Source: Pseudomonadota bacterium
GTDB lineage: Bacteria > Myxococcota_A > Polyangia > Polyangiales > Polyangiaceae
Reading direction: 5' to 3'
DNA: 64,000 nucleotides
Assembly (NCBI GenBank): GCA_023423895.1
Contig: JAFAER010000050.1
Coordinates: forward strand, 10,939-74,938
Shown here: positions 33,757 to 42,345 of the stretch, piece after piece
Numbering within the stretch: position 1 is the first letter of the stretch
Layout of the letters: each line of letters starts with the position of its first letter
Program-made: the position numbers and the translations under genes
Notes under the pieces: model-generated
Database searches by the model: none
What the model was told of the DNA's origin: nothing
What the model saw: only the letters and a program-made list of their open reading frames with translations

Positions 33757-34167
33757 TCAGCCCGCGCGCAGCAGCAGCGTGACGTGCACCCCGACCGCGA
33801 GCGCGATCAGCACCGCTGTCGTCGTGTGCGTACGCCGCTTGCGCGCGCGTTCCCTCAGCTTCGGATCGCGGAGCTGAAGCCCGAGGCCCGCGTGCGCGAC
33901 GAGCAAGAAGAACGCCGCGCCGCCTCCCAGCATGGCCAGGAGCCCGCCCGCGATGGCCGCCGGCGAGCCGAGCGCCGGGAGAACGGCCATCGTGTGGAGG
34001 AACGCGAGCGCCGCCGTCGCGAACCCGATCGTGACATGCAACCGGATCGGCCCCGAGCCCGGCGCTGCGCGCTTGCCCGCGCGCACGCGCTGCACGATCG
34101 GAACGAGCGCGGCGAGCACGATCGCCGTGGTCGCGAACCAGCCACTCCAGATCGCGATCGTTTCCAT
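33757..34167 (-). CDS. Four-helix membrane protein with conserved-looking His pairs
   Basis: A 136-residue inner-membrane protein with four transmembrane helices. Histidines sit in or beside most helices: RLHVTIGF, LAFLHTMAV, LVAHAGLG, RTHTTTAV and VGVHVTLL. This pattern suits b-type heme binding as in small cytochrome b561 or ferric-reductase-like proteins, but no family was firmly recognised. It lies 21 bases after the FmdE-like gene in a three-gene operon with a chlorite dismutase-like protein. Heme or electron-transfer function is an inference from helix-histidine spacing and neighbours. Confidence 0.7.
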   Translation of the reverse strand: METIAIWSGWFATTAIVLAALVPIVQRVRAGKRAAPGSGPIRLHVTIGFATAALAFLHTMAVLPALGSPAAIAGGLLAMLGGGAAFFLLVAHAGLGLQLRDPKLRERARKRRTHTTTAVLIALAVGVHVTLLLRAG

Positions 34168-34188
34168 CTCAGAGCCCGTCCCGAGCGA

Positions 34189-34830
34189 TCACTTCGGGCC
34201 TTTCACGTCACCCTTCACCGACGAGATCTCTTCGAAGACCTGATCCGCGGGCAGACCGAGCACCTCGCGTCCGAGCTCCCGCGCCTTCTCGCGCGGCGTG
34301 TCGGCGTACCGCTCGCGGAACGACGCGGTCGGTCGCAGCGCGAGACTCTTGCCGGTCTTCTTGTCGCGGTAGATCGTGAGCACGTTGTCGGCGCTGGTCT
34401 CGACGAGCGACAGATTGAGCTTGCCGAGGCTCGCGCCCGAATGCGCGGCAGCGCCGTCGGCGATGCAGGAGTAGCGGACCTCGTTCGGCGTCCAGTGCAC
34501 GATCTGGAGGTCGAAGCTCCCGCGCTCGAGACCGAGCTTCGCCAGGGCGTGCTCGCTCATGCGATACCCGGCGACCGCCCACGGTCCCGGAGCGCCGTGG
34601 ATACGAGCGACCTCATCGAGCTTCGTCTCGATCGGATCGGCCGCTTCGCGCTCACCACCACCGCTGCCCGGGTGACCGTGGCCGTGACGATGACCATGTC
34701 CGTGGCCATGCATCGCCGCGTGAACCGGCGGTGGCTCCGAGGTCGGTCGTGCAGCGGGCGCCGGCGCACCACATGCGGTCGCGACGAACGCTGCCGCCGC
34801 GGCTGCGATCGAACGCGCTCCGAAGATCAT
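34189..34830 (-). CDS. His-rich FmdE-like lipoprotein
   Basis: A 213-residue protein with lipobox VATAC (Cys near residue 20). Residues about 40-53 are a HGHGHGHRHGHGH stretch that should bind metal such as zinc, nickel or copper. The rest resembles the FmdE domain of formylmethanofuran dehydrogenase subunit E: HGAPGPWAVAGYRMSEHALAKLGL, YSCIADG and GASLGKLNL. FmdE-type domains bind metal and occur widely outside methanogens with unknown roles. ATG 34830 overlaps the stop of the chlorite dismutase-like gene (ATGA), so it is translationally coupled to it. It is a candidate metal donor or sensor for the operon. Confidence 0.82.
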   Translation of the reverse strand: MIFGARSIAAAAAAFVATACGAPAPAARPTSEPPPVHAAMHGHGHGHRHGHGHPGSGGGEREAADPIETKLDEVARIHGAPGPWAVAGYRMSEHALAKLGLERGSFDLQIVHWTPNEVRYSCIADGAAAHSGASLGKLNLSLVETSADNVLTIYRDKKTGKSLALRPTASFRERYADTPREKARELGREVLGLPADQVFEEISSVKGDVKGPK

Positions 34831-35615
34831 TCGCCGCTGCACGTCCCGAGCACGTAGCCGACGAAAAACGGGCCCATCTTCTCGATGAACTCGCTCGTCT
34901 GACGCGTCTTCCGCATCGCCTGCACGAGATGCGAGAGCGGATGGAGATCGTGACCGACGAGGCCGATGACGAACTCGTTGTCGCCCGCGTCGATGCCGTG
35001 ACAGGCGAGGCGCACGTCGTGTGCGAGCTCCGTCTGCCCGTAGGCGATGCCGAGCGCTGCGTGCTCGCGGAGGATATGGCTCTGATCGATTGGCTCGAGC
35101 TTCGCGAAGGTGCCCTTGCGACGAAGCGGGTACCAGACGTGCCAGCGGTACGACTCGTTGGTCACGTTTTCGATCGGACGGCGAAGGAGCGACCACTCGA
35201 GCTCGGGCTCGTGTCCGGTGCCGTACGTGCGGCCGAGCATGCCGAAGTCTTCGCGGAGCTCCACGCCCGCAAGAAACGACTCGGAGAAGAGCGGGCGCAC
35301 GTCACGAACGAACCGGGCCGGATCCTCGCTCCACGTGAGCAGCCCGAGGCTGTGCGGGTCCATCGTGTCGGCGTAAACGACGCCGGGGATCTTCCGTTCA
35401 CGGAGGCGCTTCAGCAGCTCGGCGGAGACCGCGTCCGGCGTCGACTTCGCCCCGCCGTTGATTGGGGTCCCTGCCCCTGCCGGCGTGCGGAAGACGAGGA
35501 GCTGCATGAAGAGCCGGCGATTCATCGCCTGCTTCACGCCGTCCTTCTTGCCGCCGTATTCGTTGACGTCGATCGTCGGGAGGCCTTTGGCCTCGGGAGC
35601 GTTCGCCTCGGACAT
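34827..35615 (-). CDS. Chlorite dismutase/HemQ-family protein
   Basis: A 262-residue protein of the chlorite dismutase superfamily, which includes heme-binding chlorite dismutases and HemQ coproheme decarboxylases. Family marks: SYRWHVWYPLRRKGTFAKLEP, the ILREHAALGIAYG segment holding the likely proximal heme His, the CHGIDAGDNEFVIGLVGHDL block, and LSHLVQAMRKTRQT. There is no signal peptide, so it should be cytosolic. Which activity it has cannot be read; a heme-related role is likely. Its stop overlaps the FmdE-like lipoprotein start, and a His-rich membrane protein follows, forming a three-gene operon. Confidence 0.88.
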   Translation of the reverse strand: MSEANAPEAKGLPTIDVNEYGGKKDGVKQAMNRRLFMQLLVFRTPAGAGTPINGGAKSTPDAVSAELLKRLRERKIPGVVYADTMDPHSLGLLTWSEDPARFVRDVRPLFSESFLAGVELREDFGMLGRTYGTGHEPELEWSLLRRPIENVTNESYRWHVWYPLRRKGTFAKLEPIDQSHILREHAALGIAYGQTELAHDVRLACHGIDAGDNEFVIGLVGHDLHPLSHLVQAMRKTRQTSEFIEKMGPFFVGYVLGTCSGE

Positions 35616-35693
35616 GCGCTAACTCGTAGCACGCCCTCTTCCGTGTCGCGACGCGTCTCTGCGGCGGACGCAGCGCACTCTTGGGCTCGACCG

Positions 35694-36884
35694 CTATTCG
35701 TTGTCGGTCGCTGCGAGGACCGCCACGGTCCGGCCGTCCGGACGCAGCGCGAGCGCGCCGAGGTCCCACGCCACGTCGTGGAACCACGGTCCGGGCCCGC
35801 GGAACGTCAGGAACGTCGACGTCGTCGTGAGCTTGTCGATCGTGGCCACATCCGCACCTTCCGGAGCGCCGACGAGCGCACCGAGCGACGTCCACGCGGC
35901 GAGCCGCCCGTACGCACCACCGAGCCCGGAAGAGTATGCGCCGCCGTTCGAGGCTGCCGAGAACAGCGGGCCGAAGACTCCCTCGGGACCCGTCCTCGCC
36001 ACGTCGAGCCGCGCGCTCTGGCCCGCCGACTCGAGAGGCAGCGCTCGGAGAAGCCAGCTGCCGAGAGCGCCGCGGGCGACCTGAGGTTCCAGCGCGAAGA
36101 CCTTCGCCTCCGCCTTGCCGTTTTTTCCCTCCGTCCACGGACGGACGGCCGCCAGCATTCGCTCGATCACCGAGGCTTCGTCCACGTGCGTCGCGCGGAC
36201 CACGGCGCCCTCGGCCGGGGGCGGGATCGTGCGGACGGACATCGGGCCGCTCGCGAGCGCGTCGATGGCGCGACCGAGCCCCTTTTCGCCGTAGAGCGGC
36301 ATGTACGAAGGAGCTTCGCGCTCGGTCGCTTGGAGCGCGAGCGGAAGCGCAGCGAGCGGATGACCGGCCGCCGCGAGCACCCCTTCCTGGAAGCGCTTCG
36401 CACGAGGGTCCGCCGCCAGCGACGTTCCGCGGAGCACGATCTCCTGCATCCAGCACGCGAACAGCTCGGTGTGCTCGGGCCGATCTTTCGCCCGATCGAG
36501 CGCTGCGAGAAAGGCCTCCGCGGTCTGACCGTAGCCGAGCCGCGACGCAAACGCGCGAACGCGGAGCGACTGCGGGCGGGGTACGGCGACGGATCGCTCG
36601 CGCGCCTCGAGCGCGAGCGACAGGAGCGCATCCACGGCGCCGTCGGTCGTGCCGAGCGCGAGCTGATCTTCTACGTGATCCGCCAGGGTCTCGAAGTGAC
36701 CTCGCTGCGCCGAATCTGCTGGATCGCAGCGCTTCTCGAGCTCGACGCCCAGCGCCCGCAGATCCGTCCACCGTCCGGCCTTCGCCCAGCTCTCGACGGC
36801 CGAGCACGCCCGCGCAACGCCCGCCTCGTCGACGAGCAATGCGATGGCCTCCGCCGGGCTCGTCGCCTCTCCCGCATTTCCCAT
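35694..36884 (-). CDS. DUF6183-like protein
   Basis: A 396-residue soluble protein. The N-terminal half is helical repeats (for example AVESWAKAGRWTDLRALGVELEKR). The C-terminal part ends in STFLTFRGPGPWFHDVAWDLGALALRPDGRTVAVLAATDNE, which I associate with DUF6183, a family of unknown function; this assignment rests on memory of the pattern. ATG 36884 is preceded by CAAGG. A GTG at 36908 would overlap the stop of the acyl-CoA dehydrogenase gene (GTGA), and the two genes are probably co-transcribed. Confidence 0.7.
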   Translation of the reverse strand: MGNAGEATSPAEAIALLVDEAGVARACSAVESWAKAGRWTDLRALGVELEKRCDPADSAQRGHFETLADHVEDQLALGTTDGAVDALLSLALEARERSVAVPRPQSLRVRAFASRLGYGQTAEAFLAALDRAKDRPEHTELFACWMQEIVLRGTSLAADPRAKRFQEGVLAAAGHPLAALPLALQATEREAPSYMPLYGEKGLGRAIDALASGPMSVRTIPPPAEGAVVRATHVDEASVIERMLAAVRPWTEGKNGKAEAKVFALEPQVARGALGSWLLRALPLESAGQSARLDVARTGPEGVFGPLFSAASNGGAYSSGLGGAYGRLAAWTSLGALVGAPEGADVATIDKLTTTSTFLTFRGPGPWFHDVAWDLGALALRPDGRTVAVLAATDNE

Positions 36885-36904
36885 GATCGGTCGACCTTGC
36901 CCAA

Positions 36905-38101
36905 TCACACGAGCGTCGTCAACGCGCCCCGCAAGAAGTCGCGTGCGACGACGACGTCATGCACCTCATCCGGTCCGTCCGCGATGCGCGCCGATCGCGC
37001 GAACCGGTACCACGTCGAGAACGGCATGTCCTCGCTGTAGCCGAGCGCGCCGTGCATCTGGATCGCGTCGTCGAGGACCTGGCAGAGGACCCGTGCGACG
37101 TGGTTCTTCGCCATCGACGAATAGGGCCGCGCCTCCTTGTCGAGACCGCGCTCGAGCATCGAGGCGCAGTGGATTGTCATCAAGTTCCCCGCATGGATCC
37201 CCGCCGCGGCATCGGCGATCTTCTTCTGGATCATCTGATGATGGGCGAGCGTCTTGCCGAAGCTCTCGCGCGTGAGCACGTACTCGCGGCACATGTGGAG
37301 CGCCCGGTCCGCCCAGCCGAGCCACCGCATGCAGTGCGTGAGGCGAGCCGGAACGAGCCGCGCCTGGGCGAGACGAAAGCCGTCTCCAACGGCGCCGAGG
37401 ACGGCGTCATCGTCGACGCGGACCGAGTTGTAGCGAAGCTCTGCCTCGCGATGCTGCAGGACCGGCGGGCTCATCACCGGTACGTCGCGCACGTGCTCGA
37501 CGCCTTCGGCGTTCCGATCGACGACGAACATCGTCGCCCCCGTGCGCGGGTCGTCGGACGTCCTCGCCATCACGATGAGAAACGCCGCGTCGCCGCCGCC
37601 GGTCGTGTACCACTTGTGACCGTCGATGACCCAGCCGCCGTCGACCTTGGTCGCACGGGTCTTCAGGTTCGTCGGATCGGCTCCGGCCCCCGGCGCGGGC
37701 TCCGTCATCGAAAAGCCGCTCGTGATCTCGCCGCGCGCGAGCGGCGCGAGCCAGCGTTCGCGCACGGCCGGCGACGCGGCCTTCAAAAGGAGATCCATGT
37801 TGCCCTGGTCGGGCGCGTCGCAGTTGAAGCACGCAGCGCCGACGGGTGAGCGCCCCATCTCACGAAACAGCGCGCACATGCCCATGATGCCGAGACCGAG
37901 CCCGCCGTGCTCCTCCGGCAGGTGCGGGACGAACAGCCCCTCGCTGCGGGCGCGATCGCGAAGCGCATTCAAGGTGTCGCGCTTCTTGTCGCGGTCCTCC
38001 TCGAGGATCGCGCTCTCGGCCGGGAGGACGTGGTCGTCGACGAACGCTCGAACACGCGTCCGGAGCTCGGAGAGACGAGGCGGCAGATCGAAGGAGATCA
38101 C
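36905..38101 (-). CDS. Acyl-CoA dehydrogenase
   Basis: A 398-residue FAD-dependent enzyme that should introduce the alpha-beta double bond in acyl-CoA. Landmarks: GLFVPHLPEEHGGLGLG near the N-terminus, the FAD/substrate block GFSMTEPAPGAGADPTNLKTRA, HKWYTTGGGDAAFL, RESFGKTLAHHQ and MHGALGYSEDMPFSTWYRFAR near the end. It resembles the ACAD10/11 (long-chain or hydroxyacyl) group, whose animal forms are fused to an aminoglycoside-phosphotransferase-like kinase. Such a kinase is encoded separately at 39694. GTG 38101 was chosen because the fold starts there; ATG 38203 would add a poorly conserved 34-residue extension. Confidence 0.92.
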   Translation of the reverse strand: MISFDLPPRLSELRTRVRAFVDDHVLPAESAILEEDRDKKRDTLNALRDRARSEGLFVPHLPEEHGGLGLGIMGMCALFREMGRSPVGAACFNCDAPDQGNMDLLLKAASPAVRERWLAPLARGEITSGFSMTEPAPGAGADPTNLKTRATKVDGGWVIDGHKWYTTGGGDAAFLIVMARTSDDPRTGATMFVVDRNAEGVEHVRDVPVMSPPVLQHREAELRYNSVRVDDDAVLGAVGDGFRLAQARLVPARLTHCMRWLGWADRALHMCREYVLTRESFGKTLAHHQMIQKKIADAAAGIHAGNLMTIHCASMLERGLDKEARPYSSMAKNHVARVLCQVLDDAIQMHGALGYSEDMPFSTWYRFARSARIADGPDEVHDVVVARDFLRGALTTLV

Positions 38102-38287
38102 GCGCGGAGCATACGCGAAGCGCCTCGCGAATGGTCGTGCGCCTGTCCAGAGGCGAAACGCGACCACCGCGGCGGAAAGCGCAGCCGCGTCACGTCGCAG
38201 CATGCGGTTTCCGCGGCAAAGTCACTCTCGGCCGCGCGGCCCGATGGTTGCTCTCGAGCTGTCGAACCTTTGGAGGAACCAGCAAAC
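38102..38287. promoter_or_regulatory. Divergent region between acyl-CoA dehydrogenase and SMP-30-like genes
   Basis: 186 bases with no gene of their own, unless the dehydrogenase starts at 38203. The ribosome site GGAGG for the gene at 38288 lies near 38271. No operator was recognised. Confidence 0.3.
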
Positions 38288-39430
38288 ATGTCGTCTCGTC
38301 GTCGTCTTGGACTGCTCTTGACCCTCTTCCCGATCGCCTTCTACGCCTACGCCTGCAGCGACGATCCTGCGCCGGCGGACGCGCCTGATACCGACGGCGG
38401 CACGAGCGACACCGGGACGATGCCCGTCGAGGACGACGGCGGCACCGGCGGTCCGGACGCGGACGTGGGCGACGGCGGAGCGATCGGCTGTACCGGAAAT
38501 CCGCTCACGGGAGAGGACATGGCCGACGGCGGAGACGACGGCGGAGCGATGCTCGATCCCGATGGCGGCGCGCTCCGCGCGATCGCGACCGGACGTTTCC
38601 TCGACGGCCCGCAATGGATCGAAGACGACGCGGGCGGGGCGATCGTCTACTCGGAGGTCGACAGCCAGGTCATCGTCCGGAACGCTCCGGACGGCGGCGC
38701 GCGGGTCGTTCTACGTGCGACCGGCCTCGGCAACCTGCCGATCGGCAACGCCCGCGGCGGAGACTATGTCTACACCGCGATGTCGCGCCTCCCGGCGAAC
38801 GGCGGCGGCGGGGCCATTCTCCGGATGCTCGTCGACGGCGGCGAACCCACGGAGATGGAGGCTGGTGTCGCGAACAGCCCGAACGACCTCGTCGCGTCGG
38901 CGAAGGGCTTCGTCTACTTCACGGATCCGGGCTACCAGACCGACGGCATCAGCACGGGCGTGTTCCGCCTCGGTCCCGACGGGACGGTCACGACGATCAC
39001 GAAGTACGACGGAGGCGCCGGCAACCGCGCCGACGGCATCGCGCTGTCGCCGGACGAGTCCACGCTCTTCGTCTCGTTCTTCGACACCAAGCGGATCACC
39101 CGGTACACGCTCGACGCCGAGGGCGTCGCGTCCGATCCGCAGAGCGTCCCGGTGACCCTCGCCGACAACCCGACCGGGATCGCCGTCGACCTCGGCGGCA
39201 ACCTCTGGGTCGCCGAGAGCCCGGATGGGGACCTCGGCGCTGCGGGACGCATCGAGGTCTTCGCGCCGGACGGCAGCAAGTGGGGTGAGATCCCGTTTGC
39301 CGACAGCCGTCCCAACGGCATCGCCTTCGGCGGCGCCGACGGCAAGACCGTGTACGTCACGACCGAGCGCGGCAACGTCCTCGAAGGAACGCTCTACGCG
39401 TTCACGAGCCGTTGCCCTGGCGTCCGGTGA
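38288..39430 (+). CDS. SMP-30/gluconolactonase-like beta-propeller lipoprotein
   Basis: A 380-residue lipoprotein with lipobox AYAC (Cys near residue 23), then an Asp/Gly/Thr-rich linker full of DGG repeats. The mature domain is a six-bladed propeller of the SMP-30/gluconolaconase type: FLDGPQWIEDDAGGAIVYSEV, the NSPNDLV segment, YFTDPGYQ, NRADGIALSPDESTLFVSFF, NPTGIAVDLGGNLWVAES and SRPNGIAFGGADGKTVYVT. Members bind calcium and hydrolyse lactones; in secreted form the substrate is unknown. GGAGG precedes ATG 38288. Confidence 0.87.
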   Translation: MSSRRRLGLLLTLFPIAFYAYACSDDPAPADAPDTDGGTSDTGTMPVEDDGGTGGPDADVGDGGAIGCTGNPLTGEDMADGGDDGGAMLDPDGGALRAIATGRFLDGPQWIEDDAGGAIVYSEVDSQVIVRNAPDGGARVVLRATGLGNLPIGNARGGDYVYTAMSRLPANGGGGAILRMLVDGGEPTEMEAGVANSPNDLVASAKGFVYFTDPGYQTDGISTGVFRLGPDGTVTTITKYDGGAGNRADGIALSPDESTLFVSFFDTKRITRYTLDAEGVASDPQSVPVTLADNPTGIAVDLGGNLWVAESPDGDLGAAGRIEVFAPDGSKWGEIPFADSRPNGIAFGGADGKTVYVTTERGNVLEGTLYAFTSRCPGVR

Positions 39431-39693
39431 CCAAGCTCCCCGCGACGTCGGTGAGGCTGCAGCCGACGTCGTGATGGGCGGCGCCGCTCTCCTCCCCCCG
39501 AGCGGCGCCGCCCCGGCGGGGGCCAACACGTGCCCGGGCCGTTTCGCAACGGATCCGCTCGATGGCTCCGCCTCGCGGTCCCCACAGCAGAGGCTGACCA
39601 CCGCCTCTCGCGACGACTCCAGTTCAGGCACGGGCACGGGCACGGGCACGCGCACGCGTGTTAACGTTTCGACTCCTTTTTACGGAGGCGACG

Positions 39694-40767
39694 ATGACAC
39701 CCCCGCCGAACACCCGACCGCCGCGTGAGGCTCACCGGATCGACGAGACGAACCTCGCTCGCTGGCTCGGCGAACACGTCGAGGGATGCGCCGGCGGCAA
39801 GGCCACCGTGCTCCAGTTCAAGGGCGGACAGTCCAACCCGACCTACTGGGTCGACGTCGAAGGCGGCGCGAACGGCGATGTGGCTCTCGTCGTCCGCAAG
39901 AAGCCGTCGGGAAAGCTCCTTCCCTCCGCGCATGCGATCGAGCGCGAGTACCGCGTCATGCGCGCACTCCGCGGTACGGACGTCCCCGTGCCGGACGCGC
40001 TCGCGCTCTGCGAGGACGCGTCGGTGATCGGCACGCCGTTCTTCGTGATGCGCTGGGTGCCCGGTCGGATCTTCTGGGATCCGACGCTCCCGGAGCTTGG
40101 CTCGAACGAATCGAGGCGTGCACTCTACAAAGACTACGTCCGCGTCCTCGCCGCGCTCCACCAGGTCGACTACGCCGCCGTCGGCCTCGGCGACTACGGC
40201 AAGGTCGGCGGGTTCGTCGTGCGCCAGGTCGAGCGCTGGTCGAAGCAGTACCAGGCCTCTCGCACGAGCGAGATCCCCTCGATGGAGGCGCTCATGCGCT
40301 GGCTCGGGGCGAACATCCCGGCGAGCGACGAGACGACGCTCGTCCACGGCGACTACCGCATCGACAACTTGATGTTCTCGCCCGAGGGCGAGCCGAAGGC
40401 GATCGCGGTCCTCGACTGGGAGCTCTCCACGCTCGGTCACCCGCTGAGCGACCTCGCGTACGCGTGCATGGGCTACCACCTGAATCTTCCCGGGCGCGGC
40501 GGGCTCGCCGGCGTCGACGTGAGGTCGCTCGGCATCCCGACCGAGGACGAGATGGTTGCGGAGTACAAGAAGCTGACGGGCCGCGGGAGCATCGATGGGT
40601 GGCCGTTCTTCATGGCGTTCGGCATCTTCCGACTCGCGGCGATCGCGCAAGGTGTCTACGCGCGCAGCCTCCAGGGCAACGCGAGCTCCGACGACGCGAG
40701 CAACTACGGCGCCGCGGTGAACATGCTCTCCGAGCTCGCGTGCTCAATCGCGAAGGTGAAGTGGTGA
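39694..40767 (+). CDS. Aminoglycoside phosphotransferase-like kinase (ACAD10/11 type)
   Basis: A 357-residue cytosolic protein of the APH/choline kinase fold, group COG3173. GGAGG precedes ATG 39694. Landmarks are LQFKGGQSNPTYWV (nucleotide loop), ALVVRKKPSGKLLPSAHAIEREYRVMRAL (Lys and Glu of the fold), the catalytic HGDYRIDNLMF and VLDWELSTLGHPLSDLAY. In animals this domain is fused to acyl-CoA dehydrogenase in ACAD10/11 and phosphorylates 4-hydroxyacyl-CoA; here the dehydrogenase is a separate gene at 36905. That makes hydroxy-fatty-acid breakdown likely, by inference. Confidence 0.9.
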   Translation: MTPPPNTRPPREAHRIDETNLARWLGEHVEGCAGGKATVLQFKGGQSNPTYWVDVEGGANGDVALVVRKKPSGKLLPSAHAIEREYRVMRALRGTDVPVPDALALCEDASVIGTPFFVMRWVPGRIFWDPTLPELGSNESRRALYKDYVRVLAALHQVDYAAVGLGDYGKVGGFVVRQVERWSKQYQASRTSEIPSMEALMRWLGANIPASDETTLVHGDYRIDNLMFSPEGEPKAIAVLDWELSTLGHPLSDLAYACMGYHLNLPGRGGLAGVDVRSLGIPTEDEMVAEYKKLTGRGSIDGWPFFMAFGIFRLAAIAQGVYARSLQGNASSDDASNYGAAVNMLSELACSIAKVKW

Positions 40768-41022
40768 GACGCATCGATCCGATGTGAGCTCGGAGGCGGT
40801 GTCGCGCACGGGCTGATGGCCGCTGCGGTGGTGCACGCCTGCTCCTGCGCGGGTCTCGTTCGCGCGGGGAGTCGTCCGGCCAACGGTCGCGCGATCGCGC
40901 GATCGCCACGCTCCAGGCCGGCATGCGACGACAGGGCAGAGTCCACATGAAGCCTGGAGCCTGCGCGGTGATGACCTCGATGTCCCTCCGGCAACGCTCG
41001 CGCGTGGTAACGTGGCTCACAA
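40768..41022. other. Intergenic region
   Basis: 255 bases between the APH-like kinase gene and the aminotransferase gene on the same strand. I see no gene, hairpin or clear promoter. Confidence 0.3.
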
Positions 41023-42285
41023 ATGCAGGAGCCGACCGCTGACCTCCACGCGTTCCGCCCGGTGCCAAAGACCGGCGTCATCTACGTCACGAGCGAGGCA
41101 ACGAAGCTCGGGTTCTCGACGAGCGATCCCGAGTGGTGCAACCTCGGTCAAGGCCAGCCCGAGACCGGCGAGCTCCCGGGAGCTCCGGCGCGTGTGCACA
41201 GCGTTTCGATCTCGCCCGACGATCAGGAGTACGCCCCCGTTGCCGGACTCTGGGAGCTCCGCGAAGCGGTCGCGAGCCTCTACAACCGCCTCTACCGCAA
41301 GGGCATGCCCTCGCAGTATTCGGCGGAGAACGTCTGCATCTCCGGCGGCGGGCGCACCGCGCTGACGCGAGCCGCAGCGAGCCTCGGTAGCATCAACCTC
41401 GGGCACTTCATCCCCGACTACACCGCGTACGAGGAGCTCCTCGACATCTTCAAGGCGTTCACGAGCATTCCGATCCTGCTCGACGGCGAGCGCGGCTACA
41501 GCTTCACCGCCGACGACCTGCGCCGCGAGGTGCTCGGTCGTGGCCTCTCGGCGATCCTGCTCTCGAACCCGTGCAACCCGACCGGCAAGCTCGTCGCCGG
41601 CGAGGAGCTGGAGCGCTGGGTCGGCGTCGCGCGCGAGCTCGACTGCACGCTGCTGCTCGACGAGTTCTACTCGCACTACGTCTACCGGGGCCGCCCGGGC
41701 GCGCTCCCGGTCGAGAGCGCCGCGCGTTACGTGAAGGACGTCGACAAAGATCCCGTGGTCGTCTTCGACGGCTTCACCAAGAACTGGCGGTACCCCGGCT
41801 GGCGAATCACCTGGGCGCTCGCGCCGAAGCCCGTCATCGAGCGCTTCGCGAGCGCCGGCTCGTTCCTCGACGGCGGCGGATCGAAGCCACTGCAGCGTGC
41901 CGCCATCCCGCTGTTCGACGACGAGTACGTCTCTCAGGAGACGCTCGCGATCCACAACGTGTTCCGCGACAAGCGAGACCGCATGCTCTCGCGACTCGAG
42001 CGGCTGGGCGTTCGTTTCGACCGCATCCCCGAAGGCACGTTCTATTGCTGGGGCAACGTCTCGAACCTGCCCGAGCCGCTGAACGACGGCATGGGCCTCT
42101 TCCGCGCAGCGCTGACGAAGAAGGTCATCACGGTGCCGGGCGAGTTCTTCGACGTGAACCCGGGCAAGCGCCGTCACGGTCGGGCGTCGCGGTTCCGAGA
42201 CTACGTTCGGTTCTCGTTCGGGCCCTCGCAGGACTCGCTCGAGCGCGCGCTCGCGCGACTCGAAGAGCTCGTCGCGGGTCGCTGA
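41023..42285 (+). CDS. Class I/II aminotransferase
   Basis: A 420-residue PLP-dependent enzyme of fold type I. Landmarks: NLGQGQPETGELP near the N-terminus, YAPVAGLWELREAVASLYNRLY, CISGGGRTALTRAAASLG (PLP phosphate), LLSNPCNPTGKLV, LLLDEFYSHYVY with the Asp and Tyr that hold the cofactor, and Lys 253 in DGFTKNWRYPGWRITW as the Schiff-base residue. It should act on an amino acid in the cytosol; substrate specificity cannot be read. ATG 41023 begins the protein. Confidence 0.93.
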   Translation: MQEPTADLHAFRPVPKTGVIYVTSEATKLGFSTSDPEWCNLGQGQPETGELPGAPARVHSVSISPDDQEYAPVAGLWELREAVASLYNRLYRKGMPSQYSAENVCISGGGRTALTRAAASLGSINLGHFIPDYTAYEELLDIFKAFTSIPILLDGERGYSFTADDLRREVLGRGLSAILLSNPCNPTGKLVAGEELERWVGVARELDCTLLLDEFYSHYVYRGRPGALPVESAARYVKDVDKDPVVVFDGFTKNWRYPGWRITWALAPKPVIERFASAGSFLDGGGSKPLQRAAIPLFDDEYVSQETLAIHNVFRDKRDRMLSRLERLGVRFDRIPEGTFYCWGNVSNLPEPLNDGMGLFRAALTKKVITVPGEFFDVNPGKRRHGRASRFRDYVRFSFGPSQDSLERALARLEELVAGR

Positions 42286-42345
42286 CCTGCGCAAGGCACG
42301 ACGACTGCACTCGAGAGCTGCGGAGCATGCCTCTGGAGGTTCTCG

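Noticed and set aside
34731..37040. A plus-strand open frame of 769 codons
   Set aside because: It lies opposite the FmdE-like, chlorite dismutase-like and DUF6183-like genes and has only low-complexity Arg/Glu content.
39629..39658. GGGCAC short tandem repeat before the APH-like kinase gene
   Set aside because: Only about four copies with drift; no structure or conservation can be judged, so it was not listed as a feature.
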